Translations under genes and position numbers: made by a program
Source of the DNA: Piromyces finnis
Lineage: Eukaryota; Neocallimastigomycota; Neocallimastigomycetes; Neocallimastigales; Neocallimastigaceae
Reading direction: 5' to 3'
Assembly (NCBI GenBank): GCA_002104945.1
Contig: MCFH01000003.1
Span: forward strand, 1,302,001 to 1,366,000
DNA: 64,000 nucleotides
The notes under the pieces: model-generated
The model's input: only the letters and a program-made list of their open reading frames with translations
Told to the model about the DNA's origin: nothing
Database searches by the model: none
Shown here: positions 29,458-46,000 of the stretch, one piece after another
Position numbering within the stretch: position 1 is the first letter of the stretch
Layout of the letters: each line of letters opens with the position of its first letter

Positions 29458-31099
29458 TTTAATTGATTGATATTTTACTAATATTAATAATATAAAATTA
29501 TAATAGTAAGTAGTGTAAAAAAAAAAAAAATTAATATGTAGTTATATTATTTACAACAATGTTTTTGAAAATTATTTTTAACCAATCATCAATCAATTTT
29601 TTTTTTTTAACTTATCATATTAAAAAGAATATTTAAACATAATTTCTATTATAAATAAAAAATAATAAATAAATAAATAAATATTAAAATAAATAATGAT
29701 AATATTCTATGAAAATAAATAAATAAATTGTATAATAAGTAAATAAATTGCTAACAAATTTTTAGAATTCTAACCCTAGCTATTTTTAGAATATGTTTAT
29801 ATGAAATATATATTATTTTATTACTAATAAAGGGTTAGTATTATAATATTAATAAAGAATACCAAATAATAATATTCTAAACATAGTAATTACAATTATA
29901 CATTGTTAATAGTTTATGATTGATTATATTGATATATTAAAAAAAAAAAGTTATATTTATATATATGTAATTTCTTTTAATATACCTATGAATATATATT
30001 TATTAAATCATTTATCTTATATATTATGGTCTTTAAAGGCATTTTGATTATCATTGCTACAGCTTTAATAAAATGTAAAATATATTTAAAAATCTTTAAT
30101 AATATTATATAAACTCTATGTTACTTCATTTAACAGAAAAAAAAACTTTTCTTTTTTAATTTTTTAATGATAAATTACAATTAAATGACTATGTCATTTA
30201 ATATCTGAAAGATAATTAAAAGAGTATTAATGATTGAACAATAATTAAATTTTTAAATAAAGAAAAAGAAAATATTTCATTTATAAATGTTTAAAAAAAG
30301 GTTTTAATTATTATTTAATAACATTTTTTTTTTATTTTAGGAAGATATTCCAATGAACAGAATAATTATAGTTTTTTATTACTGCTGTAAAAATATGAAT
30401 ATATTTGTAATGAACTTTAAAGAAAATAGGTAATGTTGAATAATGTTCATTAAAATTAATAAATTTTACAAAAGAATTTTAAATAAAATTTAAATGAACC
30501 AATGATAATAATTAAACATTTTAATAAATAATTGCTATTATAATAATAATACTTTTTTTTTTAAAGAGTTATTATAAGCCATTAATAAATTCTTTCTTTT
30601 TTATTAAATTTCAAGTAGTAACTTTTGATTTCATTTCTTCTATCGTACTAACATTCTAAATTTTTCATTCACTATGAATAAATTATCAATGAAATAATTT
30701 CGTTCATTCCTTTGTTTTTTTCTTTATATGAACATTATTTTTATTTTTTGTTATTTATTTGTATTTTCATCATACAAATATTTAGTTTTATTTCTACTTA
30801 TTATAACTTGTACCAAAAAGCAATTATAATAAATAATATCATATCTATAATATTTTCTAGAAAAAGTTATCGTAGTTAGATTTATAATGTCTCTAAATGT
30901 ATATAGTTATCCTCATAAAATAGAAATAATTAAAAAACATGTCAATAGTTTAAATATATTCTAATGGTAATGGTTTAATTATGTATTATTAATTAATTAG
31001 CTTGACCTTGTCCTTTGTGTATTTAAAAATATCCAATAAAAAATCAAGTCATTTTGGATACATAAAAAAATGTATAAATGTATGTCAAAAGTAAGTAAG

Positions 31100-31134
<35 letters not shown>

Positions 31135-32970
31135 ACTATTAATATGAATGAATAACTAACTAAAAAAATAAGAATAAAAATAATTTCCAAATAATTAATA
31201 TATAGTTATCCATAATTGTGGATAATAATATTTAGATGCGAATTACTATAATAAGGAATTCTTGATATATAATGTGTATTATTATTACATTATATATATC
31301 ACTCTGATTATTCATTTCTTCATTACTTTTATTATTGATTTCAACAATACAAAATATCTTTTTTTTTTTTAATGCTATATGCTATTCCTTTCATTCAAAA
31401 TTTATTTTGTGGCACTTTTTTACCTAAAAAAAAAAATCAAAGCATAATCTTGGCTGAGTAAAGAAATAAAAAAGATTTTTTTTTTTGGGAATTTTCCTTT
31501 TTTTTTTTTTTGAACGTGAATTTTTTAATAAAGTTTTTGTTATTAATTAAATTGAAAACTTTAATTATTATAAAACTTTATTATATTTCTTTATCACGCT
31601 TAATTATAAATAAATTGTAATAAAAACTCAAATTAATTATAATAAATTTAGGATATATATTAAATTATATTAATTCATTGTATATTTAATAAATTTGATT
31701 AATTACAAATATACTATTAGTATATTATATATTATATTAAAAATAAAAATACTAAACTTATATATATTAATTTATATTGTTCCTATAGATTTGATATAAT
31801 AATAACTATATATATTATAGTATATACTAACAATATATTCTATTTAATTAATTTTAATTTTTTTGGTTGTTTACTAAAGTTTTTTTATTGAATGGAATTT
31901 ATATTGTTTAATTAAATAGGTACCAATGTATTATAATATATGCTTCAATATATTATTCCATTAACATCAAAAATTAGTGAAAAAACTTTTTTTTGTTATT
32001 CACCAACTACCCCAATATTAGAGTAAAAAAAAAGAAAATTAATATTTAATAATAATAATAATATTAATTATACCGCCTATTTTTTGTGCAATTGATGCAT
32101 GCTTATTATGGCTAGGATGGTGGTAGTGAAAGAAGGTGTAAATGCAATTTTTATTTTATTTGAATAGTATTATATTAACATCTTTTTTTTAAAAGTGAAT
32201 CATTCCAACTCTTTTAGTTGTATGGTGTCATTGATGATAGATATGTTATTGTATATATTACAATATATTCTTTTTTAATCAGCTTCTATGTTTCTATTTT
32301 CTTTTTCCCTTTTTTTCCCTATTAAATAATTATTAAATAATGAAAAAAATGAATATGAAAATTTTTTTATTCCATTTTCTTTTTTTTTTTTTTTAATATA
32401 TAATTATTAGTAATTTCCTAATTCATCATAGCCCAAAAAATTTAAATATTTTTTTTATATTATATAATATTAAAATAATACTAAAATTTTAATACATAAT
32501 ATTTTTCTTTTTATCTTTTTTTCCAAAAAAAAAAAAAAAAATTTTTTTTTTATTCTTTTAAGTAATGCATTAAAATGTTAATTATAAAAGTAGTTTATAT
32601 AAAAAAATAAAGTAATATAAGAAAGAAATAGATTGTATGTTTTAATTTACAAAACATTAAATATATATATTTGAAAAAATATTTCAAAGAAATACATAAA
32701 GAATAAAGGATAAAACCAATTATACAATAAACTTTTTTTTTTTTAAAATAAATTAACAATAAAAGAAATTACAAATAATAAAAAAAAAAGTATTATTATC
32801 AATAATTAAGGTATACCTATTTATCAAACTTTTTATATATACAATACATAATAAGATATTCTAACTATTATATCAAAATTATTTGAATTGATTAACATTT
32901 GTAAAAAAAGAAAAAAAGTCAAAAATTTAATTTATTTAGCCAAAAAAAAAAAATTAAATAATAAAAAAAA
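29458..32970. other. Large divergent intergenic region, no gene seen
   Basis: This is 3.5 kb between the divergently transcribed SNU13 and Spt23/Mga2-like genes. It is AT-rich, with a TAAA run near 31099-31134. A slightly GC-richer patch at 32080-32240 (GCATGCTTATTATGG and nearby) stands out but has no reading frame or recognisable RNA. It is probably the promoter and long 5' leader of the Spt23-like gene. Confidence 0.55.
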
Positions 32971-35900
32971 ATGTCAGTAGCAACACAAACGATTAATCTT
33001 ACTAGTGATATACTAGATACAGCATACAAAAAGTCAGAGTTAACACATTTGAGTTTAAATAAAGCAAAACGATTTTTAGATGAAAAATATAATAATATAG
33101 CTCATGGTTTAAAAATCAATGTTTTAGGTGTGTCATTACAAAATGCAAAATCAAGAGTAGAAACTCAAACAAAAATTTGTATACAAGTAGTAACGGATAA
33201 GGGTGAAAAAGTTCAAAGATGGAGTCATTTAAAATTACCAGAAATATTTGTTAATACCCCAAAAATACGAAAATCAAAATTTAATAATCAATATAATGAT
33301 GTTGATAAGGAAAATATATTAAGTCTGGATGCTATGGTTGTTTGCGCTTCAGATTTAAGTAAATCTGCTATACATATGTGTGTAGGTTGTGTACAAAGAG
33401 AAAGAAAAAGATTATTAAAAAGAGAATCAAAAAAGAACACAGTAGATTCTGCTATCGATAAAAAAATAGACGATTTAATGAGAGAACATGAAAACGAAAG
33501 AATTATAATATTTAATTGTAATCAAATTATAGAATTTGGAGGTGGTGATTGTATATTGCCATCAAGAATTACTTGTTATTGTAGACATCATAAAGAAAAA
33601 ATTGGTTTTTGGTAAGTATTTTTTTTTAAATAATTTAAAGTTTTATTTTTTTATGTAAATTATTAAGTGAGAAAAAACAAAAATACTTTATCCCTAGTCT
33701 ATTGTTATTTACTAAATGAGAAAAATAATAAATTCAATTTCTTATTAATTATCAATAAAATGAGATGCATTGTTTTATACCAAATTTCTTATTAATTATC
33801 AATAAAATGAGATGCATTACTTTATACCAAATTTCTTATTAATTAATTATCCATTGAAATAATATTATTTTTATATCAAATCTGTTATATTAATTATTAA
33901 TTGAAAAAAAAGTTAATCAATATTAAATCTCAAATCAATTGAAAGAGAAATAGTATTATTTTAATGCCAAATTTATTATTAATTATCAATTAGAGTAATT
34001 TTAAATTTATTTAATATAAGAACAATTTAGCAAAATAAATTTGATTTACTAAAGTTATATATATTTTTTAAAAAACACTATTATCATTACTAATAATAAA
34101 ATTTATTAAATATTAATTTAAACTATTATACAACAGTATATATTTTGTATTAAGAGACTATAATGGTGCTGTAGTAGCAACAGGTCTTTCTCCACCAATT
34201 TTAATTACAGATGATCATAAATCAAATCCATTCAAAAAGAATGGAAGAAAACGTGTTAAACTTGAACAACAAAGTGTGCTTCCACCATCTCCAACTTTAA
34301 CATCTTCATCGTTAACACCCCCACAATCAATAGATAATGATGCTGCCTCACCACTATCGTCACAACAGAATGACGGATCAATATTAGTAGATTATGCAAA
34401 CAATAATTTATATAAGCAATCTATACCAATAAGTAAAACTGTTCCATCAAATACAATGAATATCACAGAGTCAGCACTGAATCCACCGTTAAATACAATT
34501 CAATATACTACAGGATTAGATCTAAGTATGACCCCTCTATCACCTATATCGTCTCCAGAAATGAATATGAATTATTCTCAGCAAGCTTCATTTACTACAC
34601 TTACTTCAACATCAGCTACAATAGCAAATCCGAATACATTTGATACCACTGTACCACCTACTTTATCGAGTTATAATATAAATAATAATATAATATCACC
34701 GAGTGCTCAGGTTTTAGATGATTTCCCTAATATAAATATAAAAGCTGAACAAAGTTTAATAAATGAAGCTCATATTAATAACTTTGCAACTAATATTCCA
34801 ATGTACAATATTCCAAATACAACAGCTCCCATGGTTAATAGTAATCAATTAGTGGTTGATCAAAATATTGTTATACCCTCAAATTCTATCCAGGAAGCCA
34901 ATCAAAAACTATTTAATAATACAGACATTAATTTAAATAGAGTTAAAATACCTAGTGAAAAGGCACCATATATCAATAGATTAATTCCAAATGAAGGTCC
35001 TTTAAGTGGAGGAATAGAAGTCACGGTATTAGGTGTCAATTTCATGCAGGGATTAGTAGTACTTTTTGGTGATACGGAAGCTCAAACACAATTCTATAGT
35101 GAGTCTACACTTATCTGTATTTTGCCTCCTGCACAACTACCAGGTCCAGTTCCGGTTTCTGTTAAATCCTATTCATTTAATATACCAATTCAAAATTTAA
35201 TGATATTCAATTATAAAAATGAAACAGATAAACAATTAATGGAATTGGCTCTTCAAGTTGTTGGTTTAAGAATGACTGGTAAAATCGATGATGCTCGTAG
35301 TATTGCAATGAAGATTGTAAGTATACAAGGAAATGGCAATGATTACAGTGGTGAAGGAGGTCGTAAAAATAATGACTATTTACCAAGTGATGACCCTATA
35401 CTAAAATCTTCCATAAGTCTGCTTCAAAAGTATATCATGGATATTAATATTCAAAATATTCCTTATAATAATGGCGTGTTAGAGGTAAATTCCATTGAAA
35501 ATGAAGTAATCCAATGTTTAGCTACAATTATGTCGCCAGACGAACCATTAGAAGAATTTGAAATTAATTTAGCCACACCTACTGGACAAACTCTTCTTCA
35601 TTTTGCTGTTATCCTTAATATGACCTCTTTAGTGAAATGGCTTATTGCCATGAACATTGATATTGATAGTACTGATATCAATGGTAATTCACCATTGCAT
35701 TTAGCTGTATTACAATCCAATCTATTAATGGTTAATATATTGATACATAATGAAGCCGATTTGTATATTGAAAACTGTAATGGTCAAACACCATTAGATA
35801 TGGCATACAACATAAATAATGAAGTAATTATCGATATAATTGAGAATGCTCAAGAGGAAATGGACAACTACTCAGAGGAAGAAGAAAATGATGATATAAT

Positions 35901-37245
35901 GGAAATCAGAGAAATGGAAGAAGCAGAATTAAGTAGTGATGAATATAGTGAAATAAGTGATATTTCATACAAAAAAGAAGATATAGAAAGTGTTCAAAAT
36001 ATAGATCATATCACTAATCGCGATATAGATTATTATGAAAGTAGTAGAAATAGGGTGAAACAAAGAAAGTCTCAACAAAGTTTAGGCTTAAATAAAGATC
36101 CATTAGAAAGTTATAATCCATCTGAAATTGATGAATCTGAAATATATGAAGCCAAACCAGTTGCTTCTGGAGTAAATGAATATGAACAAAATACCGATCA
36201 AACGGCAGAGTCAAATATTATCTTACCAGAAGTTGCAGTAAAGAAGGCATCAAATTTAAAATATAAATTACTTCAAAAAGACTTACCACAATATGCTCAA
36301 TATGCTATGTCATTCTTTGGTAACAAAGAAAAGAATACTACTAATCAATCAAAATCAGAAATGGGATGGTTCCAAAGTATACAAAAGTCAAATTTTGCTA
36401 ATTTCACTAATTTCTCCAACTTAACAAATTTCCCTAATTTTACAAATTTCAGTAGTATTACAGCATTCAACTTTTCATTTACTAATCCATTCCCAATCAT
36501 GACCCAACACTGGAATGATTTACGTAAAAAACAATTTGATGAGTGGCGTTTAAATCAAAGTTTATACACCCTTTTAAAACATGATTCTTCTGCTGTTATT
36601 GTTAATGATGAAATAATGGAAGATGAAAAAGAAAAGAAAAAAGAAAAGACAAATACAAATGATAAAAAATCAACTAAAAAAGTAGGAAAAACATTTAAGA
36701 AAACTGGAGAAATATCATCCGATGATAATAGTGAAAGAGAATTTAGTGAAGAAAATGAAGAATATTATCAATATTATGAAGATTATGACTATGATGAATA
36801 TATAGAAAATGGTATTTTCGAAAGTGATCCAAGATTAACTGAAAGAAGAAGAAGGCAGCTTGCTAGACAAAAACATTCTCGCGAAAATCGTAAACGTCTT
36901 AGACGTGATCGTACTCTTTTCTTATTCTGGATACCAACTATTTTAGGTGAGTGCATTATATAATGAATGAAAGGATTAATGAATCATTTTTAGATCTGTA
37001 TTTTTTTAAAATTATTTAAATTGTATAATTATTAATATATATATATTTTATATATTTTTTCAAACTTTTTTTTTTATATTAAAATAGTAATGGTTGCATT
37101 AGCTTTACTCCGTGTATATACATTTAGAAAATTCTTATTAGAAACTCTAAATACTTTAGTACTTACTCCATTAGGCTTAGAACCCTATGAAGTTATTTCA
37201 TTAACAGATGAAGAAGATCTAGCGGATATCGTTAATATAATATAG
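32971..37245 (+). CDS. Spt23/Mga2-like membrane-tethered transcription factor (TIG, ankyrin, C-terminal TM)
   Basis: Three exons (32971-33611, 34137-36946, 37088-37245) give 1202 residues, similar to yeast Spt23/Mga2. These factors sit in the ER or nuclear envelope by a C-terminal helix, sense membrane packing, and are released by Rsp5 ubiquitination and the proteasome to switch on OLE1 and related genes. Seen: an N-terminal domain running across the first junction (IGFCIYFVLRDYNGAVVATG, then SPPILITDDHKS); a TIG/IPT domain about residues 490-575 (LIPNEGPLSGGIEVTVLG); two ankyrin repeats about 696-785 (GQTLLHFAV, GNSPLHLAV); LPQY near 929, like the Rsp5-binding LPKY; an acidic stretch; and a TM about 1139-1162 (FLFWIPTIL plus VMVALALL). 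Acceptor 34136 was chosen because the nearer AG at 34155 creates a stop. Spt23 and Mga2 cannot be told apart here. Confidence 0.93.
33736..33880. repeat. 47-bp tandem repeat in the first Spt23-like intron
   Basis: Two nearly perfect 47-bp units (33736-33782 and 33783-33829, each containing AATAAAATGAGATGCATT) are followed by one or more decayed units beginning AATTTCTTATTAATTA. All lie within the 525-bp first intron. Confidence 0.85.
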
Positions 37246-39065
<1,820 letters not shown>

Positions 39066-41718
39066 ATGTCTTTTCAAAAGAGTAAGCTTACTTTTGGAAT
39101 GGGCTCATCATTCCAACGCAAAAACATTTTTGAAAATAAATTAGAAGATAAACCTAAACGTAAAAATATATTTGATGATGATGATTCAGCTCCACCACCA
39201 ATTAAAAAGAAATTTAATTTAGATGATGAAGAGGAAGATAATTTCTTAGAAAAGAAATTTGGTTCAAAAACAAATAATAATGCTGTAGGAAAACCAGTAG
39301 TAGATGAAAAAAAGGAAGATGAGGATGAATTGGATAAATTTATGGCAGGAATTGATGACCAATTGAAAAAAGAGAGTGAAGCACCAAAAAAAGAGTTTAT
39401 TGTTAGAGATGATATTGAAGAGGAAGACTATGTTGAAAGTTATGTAAATCATATGAAAAAAAAAGGTATTGATGTTGGAAAAACTCGTGAAAAAATTGAA
39501 AGAGATAAAAAAGATATCGATTCTGATGAAGAAGTTTATTCTACAGCACGTGCAATTGATGAAGGTATTGCTTATGATTCAGATGATAATATGATAGTAC
39601 AGAAAAATAAGGAAATTGAACCATTGCCATCAGTTAATCATGATGAAATAGAATATGCTAAATTTGAAAAATGTTTCTATAAGGAACATCCAGATATCGC
39701 TCAATTATCAGAAGAACAAATAAATCAAATTAGAAAAGATTTAGATATGTGGGTTTCCGGTCATGATGTTGCTAAGCCTTGTATCTCTTTTGGTCATTTT
39801 GGTTTTGATGATCGTTTAATTAATGCTATTATTAAACAAGGATTTACAGAGCCTACTGGCATTCAAAGACAAGCTATCCCAGTAGCACTTTCTGGAAGAG
39901 ATTTAATTGGTGTTGCTAAAACCGGTAGTGGTAAAACTGCATCGTAAGTTTTTTTTTTTTTTTTTTAAAAAAATAAATTATATAATTTTTAATTTTATAT
40001 ATATATAGATATACATATATTAACATTTTTTTTTTCATTTAAATTATTTAATATATATTTGTTTTGTAAATATCCATCTATTTATTTATTTTATATACTC
40101 AATACTTTTTCTTTCTATTATATATATATTAATTTTATATGTTTTAGTTTTGTTTGGCCAATGATCATACATATTTTAGATCAACCTGAATTAGAAAAAG
40201 GTGATGGACCTATTGGTCTTATTTTAGCACCAACAAGAGAATTAGCTCATCAAATTTATGTTGAAGCTAAAAAATTTGCTAAAGTTTATAATATTAAGGT
40301 AGCTGCTGTTTATGGTGGTGATTCTAAAGCAGATCAATTTAAAGAATTAAGAAATGGTCATGTTGAAATACTAGTTGCAACCCCTGGTCGTTTAATTGAC
40401 ATGATTAAAATGAAGGCAACTAATTTAAGAAAAATTACTTATTTAGTTCTTGATGAAGCCGATAGAATGCTTGATCTTGGTTTTGAACCACAAGTTCGTT
40501 CTATTTGTAATAATATTAGACCAGATAGACAAGTGCTAATGTTTAGTGCCACTTTCCCTAAAAGAATTGAAAAATTAACAAGGGATGTTTTAAATGATCC
40601 AGTTAAAATACATATTGGTAATGTTGGTGCTTCCAATTCAGATATTGAGCAACATGCCATTGTTCTTCAAGATGATACCTATAAGTGGCATTGGCTTATT
40701 GGTAATTTAGTTAAATTTACAGTAGAGGGAAGTGTATTAGTCTTTGTTGGTCGTAAAGCAGGTGTTGACGAATTAGCTCAAAATTTGCAACAAGCAGGAT
40801 TCGATTGCTTGGCTTTACACGGTGATTTAATGCAAGTTGAACGTGATCGTATTTTATATGATTTTAAACATGGTAATAAGAAAATTCTAGTTTGTACTGA
40901 TGTTGCTTCTCGTGGTCTTGATATTAAATCCGTAAAAACTGTTGTCAATTATGACGTTGCTAGAGATATTGATTCTCATGTTCATAGAATTGGTAGAACT
41001 GGTAGAGCAGGTGAAAAGGGAACAGCTTATACTCTTATTACTCAAAAAGGTTAGTATTCCCTAAAGAAATAATAGTAATAATAAATTATTTATATAAAAT
41101 GAAATAAAATTATTAATAAGAAAATTTATATGTGAAATAATTTTTTTTTCTTTATATTATATATATTCATTACAAATTTATTATTATATTATAATATATA
41201 TTGTTTATGGTTGGCCTATTTTTATCATTCATTAAATAGAGGATAGATTTGCTGTTGATTTAATCAAGAATTTAGAAGATGCTCATCAAGTTGTACCACC
41301 AGAATTAATAGAAGTTGCTAAGAAAAACCCAAGATTTAGAAAGAATAATGGAAGAAGAAATAATAGGGGAGGTTCTCGTAACAATAATAGAAGAAATGAT
41401 CGATACAATGATAGAAGAAGTGGTGGTGGTAATTATCACTACTCACGTAATAATGCTAATGAAATTCCATTAGGTGAAAATAGTCGATTCTCTGGAAGAA
41501 ATGATCATTATGACCGTCATTCCCGTCATAATTCTGAAGATCGTAACTACTTAAACCACTATAATAATAATTATAATGGTGGTTATAATAATCATAATAA
41601 TAATAATAATAATAGTAGTAGTAGTGGTGGAGGTATTGGTAATAGAGGTTATATGGCATTTAAAAAGGCTTCTACTGATATTAGTAGATCCACTTCATCT
41701 ATTGATGAAGGAAAATAA
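39066..41718 (+). CDS. DDX42: DEAD-box RNA helicase, DDX42-like
   Basis: Three exons (39066-39943, 40148-41049, 41240-41718) give 752 residues. DEAD-box motifs are complete: Q motif with GFTEPTGIQRQAIP, I AKTGSGKT, Ia PTRELAHQ, Ib TPGRLID, II VLDEADRML, III SATFPKR, V TDVASRGLD and VI HRIGRTGRAG. The N-terminal extension (FGMGSSFQRKNIFENK, acidic Lys-rich stretches, EEDYVESYV, DSDEEVYSTARAID, then LPSVNHDEIEYAKFEKCFY) is what separates DDX42 (SF3b125) from other DEAD-box proteins. DDX42 acts with the U2 snRNP SF3b complex in the nucleus. The last exon opens with EDRFAVDLIKNLEDAHQ and PPELIEVA, also DDX42-like, and ends in an Arg/Asn/Gly-rich RNA-binding tail. The first intron splits the codon right after motif I. 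Confidence 0.92.
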
Positions 41719-42199
41719 ATCTTTAGAAATCATTAAAAAAAAAAAAAAAAAATCAAAAACAAAATACATCCACACATATATAAATACTTTATATCTAACA
41801 AAATTATTATAATAATTTTAATAAAACATAATATTTTTATTTTTTCATTTTTTATTTATTCTTGTTATTATTTTATAATTTATTTTTTATTTCTTAATAA
41901 CAACTATATCTTTTTTTTTATATCTAAAATAAAAATAAAGAAATTATTATACATAATTATTAAAGAAAACTTCTTTTTATATTCTATAACATCTGAAAAT
42001 TTTATATATATTAATATAAAATAAAGTAAAAATAATAATAATAATAATAATAAAAAAAGACATACATTATAAATAAGTATTAATTTTATTATATATTTTA
42101 TTAGATTAATTTTTTATTATATATAAATACTCCATTTTTTTTTTTAAAAAAAAGATGGATTAATTATATATATTATCGATATTATTATTATTTTAATAA

Positions 42200-42255
<56 letters not shown>

Positions 42256-42810
42256 TAGAAATTGGAGATAACGTAGTTTTAAAAAGCCTAGTTTTCATTC
42301 TAAACTTTAATTTTTTAAAATGATTAGTATTGTATTACTAATTGCTTATTATTATTATTTTACTTTTTTTTTTTTTTAATATAAATTCATTATAAATAAT
42401 AAAGTTTATATAATTATATTATATATTTATAAATGCATGGTATTTATAATATTATTACTTATTATTTTATTATTATTCTATTACAATAATTATTATATGT
42501 ATGTTTTTTTTTTTTTTTTTTTTTAATATTTATATATATATATATATATTTTTTTTTTAAATTATAAAATAATATTTTTATATTTTATTTTAAATATTTT
42601 ATTTTTTTTTATTTTTATTTTATTTTTTTATGTTTTTGAAATTTTATTGAGAATGATAGAGAAGACGTTATTATAAAATAAATAATAATAAATATTTTTC
42701 TTTTTCGATTACTATGGTATTAAAACTTTTATTTATTATTATTATTTTATATTGGATATACTTTGATAAGGATAAAAGAAATTAGTATTATATATTATCT
42801 TAAAAAAAGA
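41719..42810. other. Convergent spacer with long T-run
   Basis: This 1.1-kb stretch between the 3' ends of DDX42 and the golgin gene includes an uninterrupted T-run of 49 bases (42204-42252) and several shorter ones. No gene is seen. Confidence 0.7.
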
Positions 42811-43033
42811 CTACCAAAAACGATTTCTTTTACTTTCACTGAGAGCTTGTAATCTTTCAATTTCTTTATTATCAAGTTGTAATAAATTTGTTATAACAGG
42901 AACCAATTTCTATTATTAAAAAAAGCAATAAAATAAAATAAAATATATATAAAAAAATATTATTAATAATGAATGGTTAATATTTATAATTGTTAGTATA
43001 CTATTCAAAAATAGAAAAGAAGGAAATAAAATG

Positions 43034-43064
<31 letters not shown>

Positions 43065-46000
43065 TATAATTATATTTAATGATATATTCATATATATATT
43101 ATTTTTGTTTTGGTAAACCTACTCCTTTTTCATTGCTTTCTAAGAAACTTAGTACTACATTCTTTAAATATTCCATATTAACAGTAGTTCTCTTTTCATC
43201 CCTATTCATTTTATCTAATTCTTCCTTGAGATCCTATATATATATATATTTTGTAATTATAAAAATAAAAATAAAAAATATATGTATTTTAGAGCTTGTG
43301 AGTTTTTTTTTTTTTTTTTTTTTTGTTATTCTTACATTTTCTTTCTTGGTTAATTTTTGAACATTCTTTTCACTTTCGTTTAATAAATCCATTAAATTAT
43401 GAACCTGCTTTTTCAATTCAGCTTCACGAGCTACAAAAGCACTATCTTTATCCACAGGGGCTGCTGCTTCATTATTATTAGTAGAAGGCGTTGAATAGGA
43501 TGATTCATTTGGATTTAATAAAGCACTTAAGGATTTCAAAGGATTAGTTTGACGATTTGATGATAATGGTGTAATCAATTGAGTAAGATTAGATTGTTCT
43601 TCTGCAAGGGTATTTAAGCTACTAGCTTGTTTATTTGTAACTGCTGGATTTGTGGAAATGGTTAAATTGACTTGTTTTTGCTTTTCTAAATCTTCTTTGA
43701 ATTTCTTTTTTAGCTTTTCAATTTCTTGTATTTTTTCATCTAACTTTATATTTACATTCTATTTTATATATTTAAAAAGTTTCCCAATTATGTTAAATAA
43801 TAAATATAATATTAAAAAAAAATTTATAAGAAAGCATATTCAATTTTTATTTAATTATGTGTATAAAATAAACTTTTAATTATCATTATATATATATATA
43901 TATATATATATATAGGTAAATGGAATAAAATATTCTTACATCATAATCAGATTTCAAAGATTCATATTCATTCAATTTTTGTTGATTAATAAGGTTTAAT
44001 TTTTCTATTTCTTTTTCAAACATTTCTTTAATACTTTTCTTTTCTGCTTCTACATTTTCCTTTTCATCTTGCATTTCTATAATGTAAAAAGTGAACGGGA
44101 TGAAGAAATTAATAATTAATTATTATTATTATTATTATTAAATATATATATATATACAAGGATTTGTTGATTTTAATATTAAAAAATTGTAAAAAATGAT
44201 ATACCTTTAGCATGCTTATTTTCATTTTCTTTTATTTGAGTTTTTAATATTGTAACTTCAGCCTTAACTTGATTGGATTCTTGCATATCTTTTTCGTAAT
44301 CAAAAACTTGATTTTGTAAGAAAGAAATCTTTTCATAGGCATTATTAAGTTCATCTTTAATGGATGAATTCTTTTTGAGTATTTCTTCATACTTAATTTT
44401 TTCATTTCTTTTTATATTATATTATTTATTATTTTATTTATTTCGTTAAATATTTATATTATGGTTATGGTAATCAATTAGATATTATTAAATATTATTA
44501 AATTTATTAAATTTATGTATTTAAAAATGTCGCATTCTAATTTGTAATACCTTTTTTCTTCTTCTAATTTTGAATTTTGTTCTTCTAATTCTTCAATTCT
44601 AATCTTGACATTATTTTCAGAGTATTGTTGGAAGATAGTATTAGCTCTGTTTTTGTATTTTTGATATTCTTCTTGAATTTCATTGTTTTCTTTTTTAGCG
44701 TTTTCTAAATCAATAGTCTATTCAGGACATATAGATATAGACAGGAAGAATTAAAGTATTAGAACTATATTTTTACTTTTGATAGAAAAAACAAATAATC
44801 AATTAAAATTAATATTTGATTTAATTACCAATTGATTTATTTTTATAGTTAAGGCTTCACGTTCACTTTGTGAGGTACTAACAATGTTATCAAAGTTATC
44901 TTTAATATCCTTGGTGGATTTCTCTAATTTATCCTTGTCTTCAGTTAAAGTGGCAATTAATTCTTTTTGTTTAACAATTTCTTCATCTTTATCCAAGTTT
45001 TGTTGACGAATTTCAATTAAACTTTTATTAGCAGCAGCTAAAAGACCCTTCATTTTTTGAACCTTTTCTTTATTTTTAGTCTTATAAACTTCAAAATCAC
45101 TATTATTATTTTCGATTTTTTGTTTTTCATTTTGTAGTGTTTTAACCTTTATGATTTTAAATATACAAATAACAATTATATTATTTTAGTTATTTTATTG
45201 TTAAAAAATTATCATTTAAATGTTACTAGGACTAAATTTGAATTGTCTTAATTACCTTTTCTTGTAATTCACTAATAACCTCAATTTGACATTTTTGGGT
45301 ATCCTATAAAAATACAATAATGATTAACATTTAAACTATTTATTATATTTTCTTTCATATATATAGTGTTAATTTTATAAATACCTTTTCAACTTGAATT
45401 TGTTCTCGGAGTTCATTAATTTTCTTTAAATCTTCATTATGCTCAGTTTCAAGTTTGTTAAGTTCATTAATCTTTTTATTCTTATCATCTAATTCATTTG
45501 TAAGTTGTGAGATAACTTGTTCGTTATCTTTAATATTAAATTGTAAGCTACTAATATTGTTTTCTTGATCCTTGGCTAATTTTATATTTTCATCATATTG
45601 TTTTTGTAATTCATCCATCTTACTTTCTAATTGTTTAGTTTTCTCTTCCATTTCTTTAATTGTAGTGGAATGCTTTTGTTCATTTATTTCTTTTTCCTTT
45701 AATTTTTCATTTAAATTTTCAACTTCTTTCATTTTATCATTATTAGCTTCATTATTTTTAATGAGATTATTAATCTTATTGTTAAGTTCTTCAATTTCTT
45801 TGATTTTACTGCTTAATTCATTGGTTTTTTCATTAATATCCTTTTGTAAAGTTTCATTTTCTTCGGTAGCTTTTTGACTTAATTCCCTTACTTTAGCAAT
45901 CTCTTTATTCAAATCTTCAATTGTGGATTCTCTTTCATTTATCTTTTCAAGAGATTTACTTTGAGTTTCTTTATTAGATAAAAGTTCTGTTTGGGTATTT

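Noticed and set aside
32080-32240. GC-richer patch that might be a small RNA gene
   Set aside because: No box C/D, H/ACA, tRNA or snRNA landmark could be recognised; left as a possible promoter or leader.
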